Origin: an uncultured Longilinea sp.
Lineage (GTDB): Bacteria > Chloroflexota > Anaerolineae > Anaerolineales > Anaerolineaceae
Length of the DNA stretch: 12,678 nt
Assembly: GCA_937863945.1 (NCBI GenBank)
Contig: CALMIB010000396.1
Span: 1-12,678 of the forward strand
Direction of reading: 5' to 3'
The position numbers were made by a program, and so were the translations under genes. A model generated the notes under the pieces. It made no database searches. It saw nothing but the letters and a program-made list of their open reading frames with translations, and had not been told where the DNA came from. The number at the start of each line of letters is the position of its first letter. Positions within the stretch are counted from its first letter, which is position 1. This document shows positions 1 to 6,598 of the stretch, in pieces.

Positions 1-1257
1 CAGCCGCACGATCAAATCGTTGGGGCGGCCGGCCTGCACCCCGGCCCAGGCGGCCAGCGCGTGCTCGCGCAGGCGCTCGTGCATCGCCTGGCGGTCGGCG
101 CCGGCGCGCGCCGCGGCCATCAGCACGCGCTCGGTGGCGGCGAACGGCGCGTACACCGCCAGGTTGCGCCCGATGACCTCCTCGCGCACCACCAGCCCGC
201 GCGTGATCTTGAGCGCCGTGCCGAGCAGCTCGTCGGCGGTCAAAAAGGCCTCCGGCAGCAGGCTGCGGCGGTTGGCTGAATCGTCCAGCGTGCGCTCGAG
301 CAGCGAGTGCGCGGCGTTGCCCCAGGCCACCTGCGGCATCACCGACAGCGCGCGCGCCAGCGAGTCGATCTTCTCGGCGTGGATCGGGTTGCGCTTGAAG
401 GGCATGGCCGACGAGCCCACCTGCCGGGCGCCGAACGGCTCGCTCAGCTCGCCGACCGGCGGCGATTGCAGCACGCGCAGGTCGAAGGCCAGTTTATATA
501 AGGAAGCGCCCAGCCCGGCCAGCGCCGAAAGCAGGGTGTAATCCTGCTTGCGCGGGTAGGTTTGCGCCGCCACCGGGTAAAAGGGCAGGTCCAGCTCGGC
601 CGACAGGCGCCGCTCGAACTCGTCCACCTGCTCCAGCCCCAGCAGGTCGCCGTAGGCCGCCGCCGTGCCGACCGCGCCCTTGAAGCCCTTGCCGCGCAGG
701 TTGGCGCGGACATCTTTCAGCGCGGCGTAATCCTCCAGCAAATCCTGGGCGTAACTGGCCAGGCGGTAGCCCAGCGTGGAGGGTTCGGCCGGCTGCAGGT
801 GGGTGAAGGCCATCACCGGCAGGGCGGCGTAATCATCGATCTTCCCGGCCAGCGCCAGCAGCAGGTCCTTCAGCCGCGCCAGGGTCAGGTCCAGCGCGCC
901 GCGCAGGCGCAGCGCGTCGGCGTTGTCTTCGATGTCCATCGAGGTGGCGCCCAGGTGCAGCGCCCCGCCGCCGGTGGGAGCCTGTTCGGCGAAGGTTTTC
1001 AGCTCGGCCATCAGGTCGTGGTGGATCTCGGCCTCGATCTGCAGCGCGCGCGGGATGTCCACCCCGGCGGCGTGCGCGGCCAGGTCGGCCAGTTGCTCGG
1101 CGCTCACCAGGCCGTAGCCGGACTGCACTTTGGCCAGCGCCAGCCAGATGCGCCGCCACAGCAGGCGTTTGCCGCGCTCGCTCCACAGCGCGCGCATGGC
1201 GGGGCTGGCGTAGCGCCAACTGAACGGAGAAAGGTAGCTGTCAAAATCGACGGACAC
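1..1257 (-). CDS. purB: Adenylosuccinate lyase (C-terminus cut by window edge)
   Basis: PurB removes fumarate from SAICAR and from adenylosuccinate, two steps of de novo purine synthesis in the cytoplasm. The frame is open from a GTG at 1257-1255 to the window edge, giving 419 codons with no stop, so only a short C-terminal piece is missing. Family motifs are in order: HLGATSMD at residues 101-108 (conserved His/Thr-Ser region), THLQPAEPSTLG at 152-163 (general acid/base His) and the fumarase/aspartase superfamily signature GSSAMPFKRNP at 281-291, whose flexible loop carries the catalytic serine. The GTG start is supported by GGAGG six bases upstream and by an N-terminus (FDSYLSPFSWRYASPAM) that matches the expected first helix. 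A TATAAT box lies about 33 bases upstream. The nearest upstream gene is divergent, so it appears to be the first gene of its transcript. The SAMPFKRNP form favours PurB over argininosuccinate lyase or fumarase. Confidence 0.93.
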   Translation of the reverse strand, partial: MSVDFDSYLSPFSWRYASPAMRALWSERGKRLLWRRIWLALAKVQSGYGLVSAEQLADLAAHAAGVDIPRALQIEAEIHHDLMAELKTFAEQAPTGGGALHLGATSMDIEDNADALRLRGALDLTLARLKDLLLALAGKIDDYAALPVMAFTHLQPAEPSTLGYRLASYAQDLLEDYAALKDVRANLRGKGFKGAVGTAAAYGDLLGLEQVDEFERRLSAELDLPFYPVAAQTYPRKQDYTLLSALAGLGASLYKLAFDLRVLQSPPVGELSEPFGARQVGSSAMPFKRNPIHAEKIDSLARALSVMPQVAWGNAAHSLLERTLDDSANRRSLLPEAFLTADELLGTALKITRGLVVREEVIGRNLAVYAPFAATERVLMAAARAGADRQAMHERLREHALAAWAGVQAGRPNDLIVRL

Positions 1258-1289
1258 GGGCGGCCTCCGGGAGCTGCGGGATCGGGTTA

Positions 1290-1318
1290 ATTATAGTCCC
1301 GGCCCGGCCGGAGCGGTT
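1290..1318 (-). promoter_or_regulatory. Predicted purB promoter
   Basis: On the minus strand a perfect TATAAT occupies 1295-1290. Seventeen bases upstream is AACCGC (1318-1313), which is not a standard TTGACA. Transcription would start about 26 bases before the GTG, leaving room for the GGAGG ribosome site. The -10 is convincing and the -35 is not. A GANTC site (1324-1328) lies just upstream. Confidence 0.5.
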
Positions 1319-1441
1319 TTATGGATTCATATTCCGGGTCAGCTCATTCAACCCGCTTTCATCAAGCCAAAGTGATCTGTGCGGTTTCACTTCGAGTGTA
1401 GAATAATGAAAAACCCACACAGCGCAAGGAGGGGGCGCACG

Positions 1442-1960
1442 ATGAAATTCAACACGGACCCAACTTTTGTCGGTATCCATTCACTCAAACAAAAACATGC
1501 GGCTCAGATCGCTCAATTTGAAACCTGGGCGGCAAATAACGAATGGGGAACCTTCCATTCCAGCCATTATGATTGGTGGACTTTCCCGATCGACCGCCCC
1601 AGCGCCTATGGGATGCAGTATGTGGTTTTTGAGGGGGAAATCCAAACGCTCAGGGAAGATCCCGTGTTTTTGGACCGCTACCGGCGCGGCGTGAGCCTGG
1701 TAGCCGCCTCCTGGGGGTGGGATGTGTGGAAGGCAGAGTATATCGCTGATCCGAAACCCGGGCAAAGCTGGCACGACTGGCCGGTCAGGCTTTTCAAGGC
1801 GGCGCGATCTGTGCAGCTCTTCTCTGAGGCTGCATTATTCGAATCACTCAAGAAATATGCTTCGGATCTGATCCGGCAGGGTCATAACATGAGCTACGGG
1901 GGAAAGGATCTGAGCTGGCTCTTCACCACGGGGAACGATCCATATCCGTCTTCCCGCTAG
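1442..1960 (+). CDS. Unrecognised Trp-rich protein, 172 aa
   Basis: I do not recognise this protein family with confidence. The ATG at 1442 is preferred over an in-frame start at 1379 because AAGGAGG sits at 1426-1432, nine bases upstream. A TAGAAT box at 1399-1404 could be the -10. The protein is soluble, with no signal peptide or membrane segment, and is unusually rich in Trp and Tyr. Visible blocks are YDWWTFPIDRPSAYG (about 45-59), a central SWGWDVW stretch (about 91-97), then WHDWPVRLFKAARSVQLF, and a C-terminal alpha-helical part ending GGKDLSWLF. The regular alternation of aromatic blocks and helices suggests a conserved compact fold rather than a chance ORF. GC and codon use are clearly less GC-biased than in purB or pepF, suggesting a separate history. 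It stands alone between minus-strand genes and faces the pentapeptide gene tail to tail. Confidence 0.8.
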   Translation: MKFNTDPTFVGIHSLKQKHAAQIAQFETWAANNEWGTFHSSHYDWWTFPIDRPSAYGMQYVVFEGEIQTLREDPVFLDRYRRGVSLVAASWGWDVWKAEYIADPKPGQSWHDWPVRLFKAARSVQLFSEAALFESLKKYASDLIRQGHNMSYGGKDLSWLFTTGNDPYPSSR

Positions 1961-2009
1961 GCGCAGGTCGGGCCTGCATCTATGCTGGATGGCGCTGCGA
2001 ATGGCGGGG

Positions 2010-2681
2010 CTACAGCCAGTCTTCCCGGCCCTCTTCCTCGATCACGATGCCCAGCAGCGCAGAAACCTGCACGGCCTGCGCGCTGGTGAAGATCGCGCCG
2101 CGCAGGTCGGCGGCCGCCACGGCCAGCCCGTCGAGGGTCGAACCGCGAAAATCCGCCCCGGCCAGCTTCGCGCCGGTCAGGTTCGCGCCGGACAGATCGC
2201 AATCCTTAAAGCGCACGCCGCTCAGGTCCGCCCCTTCAAAGTTGGCCGAGCGCAGCGAGCAGTTCACAAAGCGCGCTGCGTTGAATTTGGCCTTGCTGAA
2301 CCAGGCTCCGTCCGCCAGGCAGCCGGTGAGCACCACGTTATCGAACCGGGCTTCGCTGAAGTTGGCGCCCAGCAGGCGGCAATCGGCGATTCGGCAGCAA
2401 TCCGTGTGGGCTTTTTCCATCTGCGCGCCCGAAAAATCGCAGTGCTCCACCTCGCAATCCGATAGTTGCAGCTTTTCAAGCCAGGCGTTCTGCAGGTTCA
2501 GTTGCCTGACTTTGCATCGCAGGATCAATACGTTCCTGGCGGCCTGCCCCGAACAGTCGCCGCGAATGGCGTCGAAGCAAAACTCATCGCCGTCGTTGAA
2601 CGCGCCCAACTCAAGCTCCCGTTGAATCATCAACAGACCGGGTGGGCGGATGGGATCGTGGACGTATCTGATCTTCTTCAT
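2010..2681 (-). CDS. Pentapeptide-repeat protein, 223 aa
   Basis: From about residue 60 to 200 the sequence is built of five-residue repeats of the A(D/N)(L/F)xx type, for example CDFSG, ANFSE, ANFEG, ADLSG, ANLTG, ADFRG and ADLRG. Such repeats fold into a right-handed quadrilateral beta-helix. The first 50 residues are not repetitive, and the last 25 (AQAVQVSALLGIVIEEE onward) form the helical cap common at the end of these proteins. Some family members (Qnr, MfpA) mimic DNA and protect gyrase, but most have no known role, and nothing here identifies a partner. There is no signal peptide. Its ATG (2681-2679) overlaps the TGA of the upstream DinB-like gene (2680-2678) in an ATGA, and it has no good ribosome site of its own, so translational coupling is likely. 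It contains several Cys residues (CDCSG-like variants), which is common in repeat position 1. Confidence 0.88.
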   Translation of the reverse strand: MKKIRYVHDPIRPPGLLMIQRELELGAFNDGDEFCFDAIRGDCSGQAARNVLILRCKVRQLNLQNAWLEKLQLSDCEVEHCDFSGAQMEKAHTDCCRIADCRLLGANFSEARFDNVVLTGCLADGAWFSKAKFNAARFVNCSLRSANFEGADLSGVRFKDCDLSGANLTGAKLAGADFRGSTLDGLAVAAADLRGAIFTSAQAVQVSALLGIVIEEEGREDWL

Positions 2682-3163
2682 ATCAGGGATTCGGTTTTTC
2701 CGGCCAGGTGGCGCAAAATTTCGAACTGGCCGAGGTGAAAGGCTTCGTGGAAGAAGTAGAAGTGCAGCCGGCGGTGCAGCGGCATTTCACGCCGGCCGGT
2801 GTTGATAATGCCCAGCATGGTTTCATCACTGGCGTTCTGGATGGCAGCGCTGAACTGTTCGTCCACGCTTCCCCACCATTCTTTAAGTTGTTCCAGCGAG
2901 TGGATGTCGGTGGAATCGGGGCCGACCGGCTCGACGTCGTTGCCGTAGCGTGCCAGCGTTTCACCGCTGACGGTTGCGGGCTGGCCGAGCATCTCCAGCA
3001 TTTCCAGGCGGCATAACAGCATGTGGCCGAGGATGTAGTTGATGCAGTTGCCGGTGCCGTTCGGGCGGATGAGCGCGTCGGCATGGCTCAGGCCGTCGAG
3101 GTGCCGGGCCAGCAGGCGCGTATTGCGCTCGAAATCTTCGGCCAGGTCGGATTGGAGGGTCAT
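2678..3163 (-). CDS. DinB/YfiT-like four-helix protein, 161 aa
   Basis: The length and the pattern of four long helices fit the DinB_2/YfiT-like superfamily, whose members bind a divalent metal through three histidines and include bacillithiol- and mycothiol-dependent transferases and many uncharacterised stress proteins. The candidate metal ligands are visible: His47 in INYILGHML, and His139 and His143 in FFHEAFHLGQ, the HxxxH that marks the family. The start at 3163 is chosen because the preceding CGGAG lies eight bases upstream and because residue 1 onward (MTLQSDLAEDFERNTRLL) is the expected first helix. A further 34 codons to an in-frame start at 3265 look like non-coding sequence. It is the first gene of a two-gene operon with the pentapeptide protein (ATGA overlap). 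The substrate is unknown. No CxxC or other thiol-transferase hallmark lets me narrow it. Confidence 0.85.
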   Translation of the reverse strand: MTLQSDLAEDFERNTRLLARHLDGLSHADALIRPNGTGNCINYILGHMLLCRLEMLEMLGQPATVSGETLARYGNDVEPVGPDSTDIHSLEQLKEWWGSVDEQFSAAIQNASDETMLGIINTGRREMPLHRRLHFYFFHEAFHLGQFEILRHLAGKTESLI

Positions 3164-3194
3164 GGGGTTCGCTCCGTGGAGAGGGAATGGCACA

Positions 3195-3200
3195 ATTGTA
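3195..3200 (-). promoter_or_regulatory. Possible -10 box for the dinB-like operon
   Basis: Minus-strand TACAAT, about 31 bases upstream of the ATG at 3163. No acceptable -35 is seen 16-18 bases further upstream. A GANTC site (3205-3209) lies inside a small palindrome CCGAATCGG directly upstream. Confidence 0.35.
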
Positions 3201-3319
3201 TCCCGATTCGGCCGGCTGCGGGGGAGGCCACGGTCATGGGCATGGACTGGATGAGGTGGTTCCAAACCAGGGCAGGATAAACCGACCCCACCCCGTCCTG
3301 AGCGCGTTTTCGGCCCGGG

Positions 3320-3453
3320 GGGCGAGGCATTGGATGCTGGGTGAAATTGGCGACGATTCCTCTCGCCTCGCCCATACCGCAGAGATGGGCTGTTTCCGGT
3401 AAGGGCGAGGCAGGTGAAATCTGTAAGATGAATCCATGCCGCCGTGCCTCGCC
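3320..3453. repeat. Two tandem inverted-repeat units in the dinB-pepF spacer
   Basis: Unit 1 has 9-bp perfect arms GGGCGAGGC (3320-3328) and GCCTCGCCC (3365-3373) around 36 bases. Unit 2 has 9-bp perfect arms GGCGAGGCA (3404-3412) and TGCCTCGCC (3445-3453) around 32 bases. The left arms of the two units continue alike (a GGGTGAAAT-like stretch follows each), so the units look like diverged copies rather than chance stems. This accounts for most of the roughly 350-base spacer between the dinB-like start (3163) and the pepF stop (3515). No convincing gene is present in it. Confidence 0.65.
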
Positions 3454-3467
3454 ATGCCCAATCAATG

Positions 3468-3491
3468 AAAAGAGGCGGGACAAAGCCCGCC
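3468..3491 (-). terminator. Rho-independent terminator of ccrM-pepF
   Basis: Reading the minus strand, about 24 bases after the pepF stop, there is a 6-bp GC stem GGCGGG (3491-3486) and CCCGCC (3479-3474) with a 6-base loop, followed at once by TCTTTT. Its position directly downstream of pepF fits termination of that operon. Confidence 0.65.
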
Positions 3492-3514
3492 CCATGCTCG
3501 CAATTTTCGGCGCG

Positions 3515-5299
3515 TTACGCCGGCAGCTTCTCCAGCTCATCGACGATGCCGTTGAGCACGTCGAAGCCGCCCTGCCAGAAGGCTGCGTCCTTCACGTCGA
3601 TGCCGGCCTCGGCCAGCAGCTTCACCGGCGCCACCGAGCCGCCCGCCGAGAGGATCTTGATGTAGCGCGGCTTGAAGGCTTCGCCTTCGGCCTTGTACTG
3701 CTGGTAGAGCGCCAGCACCAGCAACTGCCCGAAGGTGTAGGCGTACACGTAGAACGGCACATCGAAGATGTGCGGGATGGACACCCACTCCCAGCGGAAC
3801 TCGTCGCTCACGTCCACCGCTTCGCCGAACTGCTGGCGCAGGTTCTTGAGATACACATCCGCCAGGTCGTCCACCGAAGCGCCCTTCTGGATCAGATCGT
3901 GCGCGTCGCGCTCAAACAGGGCGAAGTAGGCCTGGCGCTGGATGGTGGCGTAGGCGTCGTCCATCTGGCGGAAGAGCAGGTCGCGGCGCACGGCTTCGTC
4001 GGTCTCTTCCTTCAGCAGGCGGTCCACCAGCACCATCTCGGCGAAGGTCGAGGCGGTTTCGGCCAGCGGCAGGCAGGCGTGCGCGGTGAACAGGCTGTGA
4101 TTCGAGGCCAGCATGGAATGAATGGCGTGGCCCAGTTCGTGCGCCATGGTGGCCACGTCGTCGGCGTGGCCCTGGTAGTTGAGCAGCACCCACGGGGTGA
4201 GCTGGGGGGTGGCGGTGGCGCAGAACGCGCCGCTGCGCTTGCCCTTGCGCACTTCCGAGTCGAGGTGGTCCTGCGCGAAGACGCGCTCGGCCAGTTCGGC
4301 GAATTTGGGATCGAATTGCCGGAACGAATCCAACACCAGCCCGGCCGCGCTGCCGAACTCGTATTTCTTGTCGGCATGCGCCACGGGGGCGTAGATATCA
4401 TAGCGGCGCAGCTTGTCCACCTTCAGCCAGCGCGCCTTGAGCTTGAAGAAGCGCTGGAAGACGCCCGTGTTGCGCTGGCACACCGCCAGCAGCGTGTTCA
4501 CCACGTCGTCGGGCAGGTCGTTGATCAGGTTGCGCACGCTCATCGGCGAGCTGTGCTTGCGCAGGGTCACCTGCTCATTGCGCCAATCGCGCACCAGCGC
4601 CTGGTAGATCTGGCCGAGGATGGTGCCGTCTTCGCCGTACACGCGGTACAGCTCCTGGTAGGCGCGCGCGCGCAGTTCGGGGTCGGCCTGGCGCACGTAC
4701 ACCATCAACTCGCCGCGGGTCATTTCCTTCACCTCGTCGCCGACCTGCACCTTGAAGGTGTAGCGGTTGGTCATCGAGCGGTAAAGCATCTCCAGCGCGC
4801 TGGCGCCGGTGACGTTTTTGATGTTGATAATCTTCTCTTCGGGTTCGCTGAGGGTGTGCGGCTTGAAGTGGCGCATCTCCTCCAACCAGTACTGGTAATC
4901 GCCGGCGGGGGCGGTCAGGCGGGCGGCATCCTCGTCCCCCAGGTCTTTCCACCACAGCGTGAAGAACAGGGTGCGATTTTCCATCTCGGCGAAGAACTGC
5001 TCCACGCGCTGCATCAACGACTGGGCCGCCTGCGACTGCGTATTGCCGGAGAAGGTCAGCGAGGCAAAGCTGCCCAGCTTGTGGGCGGCCAGGTTGATCT
5101 CTTCCAGTTTATGCACGATGTCCAGGAAGGCCTCCACCGAAATATCGGCGCTCAACTGCGGGCGCAGCGCTTCGAAAGCCGTTACCAGTTTGTCCAGGTC
5201 GGTAAAAGCAGCTTCCAACGCGGGGCTTTCCATGCCGCCGGAAATCAGCTCGGACAGGTCCCAGCTTTTTTGTGAATAGGAAACGGTCGTTTGGGTCAT
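3515..5299 (-). CDS. pepF: Oligoendopeptidase F, M3 metallopeptidase, 594 aa
   Basis: PepF-type enzymes are cytoplasmic zinc peptidases that cleave peptides of roughly 7-17 residues, so they act in peptide recycling rather than on whole proteins. The zinc motif HELGH is at 387-391 and the third ligand is Glu414 in LPLAETAS, 26 residues after the motif glutamate, as expected for family M3. The 594-aa length, the helical N-terminal region (about 1-200, PepF N-terminal domain) and the catalytic C-terminal half (about 200-590, with YVYAYTFGQLL near 517-527) match the pepF/M3 family. No signal peptide is present. The ATG (5299-5297) overlaps the TGA of the methyltransferase gene in an ATGA, and GAGGA lies just upstream inside that gene, so it can be read from the same mRNA. 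A GC hairpin with a T-tract follows the stop. I see no damage to the frame. Confidence 0.94.
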   Translation of the reverse strand: MTQTTVSYSQKSWDLSELISGGMESPALEAAFTDLDKLVTAFEALRPQLSADISVEAFLDIVHKLEEINLAAHKLGSFASLTFSGNTQSQAAQSLMQRVEQFFAEMENRTLFFTLWWKDLGDEDAARLTAPAGDYQYWLEEMRHFKPHTLSEPEEKIINIKNVTGASALEMLYRSMTNRYTFKVQVGDEVKEMTRGELMVYVRQADPELRARAYQELYRVYGEDGTILGQIYQALVRDWRNEQVTLRKHSSPMSVRNLINDLPDDVVNTLLAVCQRNTGVFQRFFKLKARWLKVDKLRRYDIYAPVAHADKKYEFGSAAGLVLDSFRQFDPKFAELAERVFAQDHLDSEVRKGKRSGAFCATATPQLTPWVLLNYQGHADDVATMAHELGHAIHSMLASNHSLFTAHACLPLAETASTFAEMVLVDRLLKEETDEAVRRDLLFRQMDDAYATIQRQAYFALFERDAHDLIQKGASVDDLADVYLKNLRQQFGEAVDVSDEFRWEWVSIPHIFDVPFYVYAYTFGQLLVLALYQQYKAEGEAFKPRYIKILSAGGSVAPVKLLAEAGIDVKDAAFWQGGFDVLNGIVDELEKLPA

Positions 5300-6405
5300 T
5301 GATCTTCCTCGTTTGAGTGGCTGAATAGCTCCCGGAGCCGTGTGCGCAGGTCGTCGATCGGCCGGCGTTCGCCGCTGGCGGCATCCTGGTAAAACCAGAG
5401 CTGCCAGCCGTTGCAGGGGCCCGGGTGAAGGCTGCGCGCGATCTTATGGATCGATCCGCGTTCCCCATTATACTCGAGTGAGCCGTCGGACTGCACGCGG
5501 GCGGCCAGGCCGTCGTGGCCGTCAAAGTAGAGCAGATCGCCGGGCTGCAGCAGGCCGTTTTCCAGCAGCGCGCCGAAGGGCAGGCGCGCCTCGCGGCGCG
5601 GGTTGCGATTGGCAAACACGGCCGGGTCGCCGGCGGCCGGCGGCAGCGCGGCGATGCGCCGGCGCGCCAGCGCGGCGTAGTGCGGGTCGCGCTCGATGCC
5701 GATCCAGCGGCGGTTGAGGCGCTGCGCGGCCGCGCCGGTGGTGCCGGTGCCGAAGAAGGGATCCAGCACCACGTCGCCGGGGTTGGTGCTGGCCAGCAGC
5801 ACGCGATAAAGCAGGCTTTCGGGCTTTTGGGTGGCGTGGGCCTTCTGGCCGTTCAGGCGCAGGCGCTCGCGGCCGGTGCAAACCGGCAGCTCCCAGTCGG
5901 AGCGCATTTGCAGATCGTCGTTTAACGCGCGCATGGCGTGGTGGTTGAAGGTGTAGGGCACGCCGCGCTCCTTTTGCGCCCACAGCAGCGTTTCGTGCGC
6001 ATTGGTGAAGCGCACCCCGCGGAAGTTGGGCGTGGGGTTGGACTTGATCCACACCACGTCGTTGAGGATCCAGAAGCCCAGGTCCTGCAGCCGCGCGCCG
6101 ACGCGGTAGATGTTATGGTAGCTGCCGATGACCCACAGCGTGCCGTTGCGCTTGAGCACGCGCCGGCAGGCGCTTAGCCAGGCGGTGGTGAAGGCGTCGT
6201 AGTCGGCGAACGAGCCGAACTGGTCCCAGGCGTCGTCCACGCCGTCCACCAGCGTCAGGTTGGGCCGCCACAGCTCCTGGCGCAGTTGCAGGTTGTAGGG
6301 CGGGTCGGCAAAGATCAGGTCAACCGACTCGGCGGGCAGGCGCTGCAGCACGTCAATGCAGTCGCCCTCCAGCACCTGGTCGAGGGGCAGGTCTGGTGAA
6401 TCCAT
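5296..6405 (-). CDS. ccrM: CcrM-like adenine-N6 DNA methyltransferase (predicted GANTC), 369 aa
   Basis: This is a beta-class SAM-dependent adenine methyltransferase. The catalytic DPPY is at 34-37 near the N-terminus and the SAM-binding DPFFGTGTTG at 215-224. Diagnostic stretches match what I know of CcrM/M.HinfI: VDLIFADPPYNLQL, WVIGSYHNIYRVG, GFWILNDVVWIKSNP and NAHETLLWA. The C-terminal part (about 274-359, with LPFGALLENGLLQPGD, GSIHKI and CNGW) is the DNA-binding domain seen in CcrM, often called RAMA. GANTC specificity is therefore likely but inferred. I see no restriction endonuclease in the window, so it may be an orphan. The ATG at 6405 is preferred over a GTG at 6420, because conserved sequence begins soon after it and a TACAAT -10 box ends six bases upstream, suggesting a leaderless mRNA. 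Its TGA overlaps the pepF ATG. Confidence 0.92.
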   Translation of the reverse strand: MDSPDLPLDQVLEGDCIDVLQRLPAESVDLIFADPPYNLQLRQELWRPNLTLVDGVDDAWDQFGSFADYDAFTTAWLSACRRVLKRNGTLWVIGSYHNIYRVGARLQDLGFWILNDVVWIKSNPTPNFRGVRFTNAHETLLWAQKERGVPYTFNHHAMRALNDDLQMRSDWELPVCTGRERLRLNGQKAHATQKPESLLYRVLLASTNPGDVVLDPFFGTGTTGAAAQRLNRRWIGIERDPHYAALARRRIAALPPAAGDPAVFANRNPRREARLPFGALLENGLLQPGDLLYFDGHDGLAARVQSDGSLEYNGERGSIHKIARSLHPGPCNGWQLWFYQDAASGERRPIDDLRTRLRELFSHSNEEDQ

Positions 6406-6411
6406 TGGATA

Positions 6412-6417
6412 ATTGTA
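6412..6417 (-). promoter_or_regulatory. -10 box for ccrM, leaderless geometry
   Basis: Minus-strand TACAAT with exactly six bases (TATCCA) before the ATG at 6405, so a start seven bases after the -10 would fall on the A of ATG. No Shine-Dalgarno site is present. The hexamer 17 bases upstream is AACCGC (6440-6435), the same hexamer at the same spacing as at purB, and it lies in the heptamer array. Confidence 0.5.
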
Positions 6418-6428
6418 CACGGAAGAAG

Positions 6429-6598
6429 CGATTAGCGGTTAGCTGTTGGCGATTAGCATTTAGCCGTTAGCTTTTAGCGAATAGACATCAGCCGAGTAGC
6501 AATTAGCCCATTAGGTGTTGACCATTTTCCTGTCAACGTATTTTAGGACTTGACACGGGCCCTTAAAAGCGAACGGCTAATAGCTAACAGCTAAACGC
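6429..6598. repeat. Inverted array of TTAGC heptamers between ubiE and ccrM
   Basis: From 6429 to about 6515 the plus strand is a degenerate 7-base tandem array of the form NNTTAGC (GATTAGC, GGTTAGC, TGTTGGC, GATTAGC, ATTTAGC, CGTTAGC, TTTTAGC and weaker units). From 6563 to 6598 the same heptamers occur in reverse orientation. Aligning the start of the left arm at 6435 with the reverse complement of the right arm gives about 20 of 23 matches, then a one-unit gap and further matches. The arms enclose roughly 85 bases containing a small stem (GTTGAC 6517-6522, GTCAAC 6532-6537). The right arm overlaps the last codons of ubiE, and the left arm reaches the ccrM promoter. Confidence 0.8.

Noticed and set aside
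562..1290. 242-codon plus-strand frame and others over purB
   Set aside because: Opposite strand of purB, which has every family motif. The shadow has none.
1963..1977. Short stem GCAGG/CCTGC between the convergent 1442 gene and pentapeptide gene
   Set aside because: Five-bp stem without a T-run, too weak to call a terminator.
3341..5275. 644-codon open frame on the plus strand
   Set aside because: It lies antisense to pepF, is full of low-complexity Val/Gly/His/Gln/Arg runs and has no domain. It is an artefact of GC-biased codons in the real gene.
6406..6420. GTG start five codons upstream for the CcrM-like protein
   Set aside because: It overlaps the TACAAT -10 box and has no ribosome site. 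The ATG at 6405 fits the promoter geometry and the family N-terminus.
6429..6598. TTAGC array as a CRISPR
   Set aside because: The period is seven bases, there are no spacers and no cas genes.
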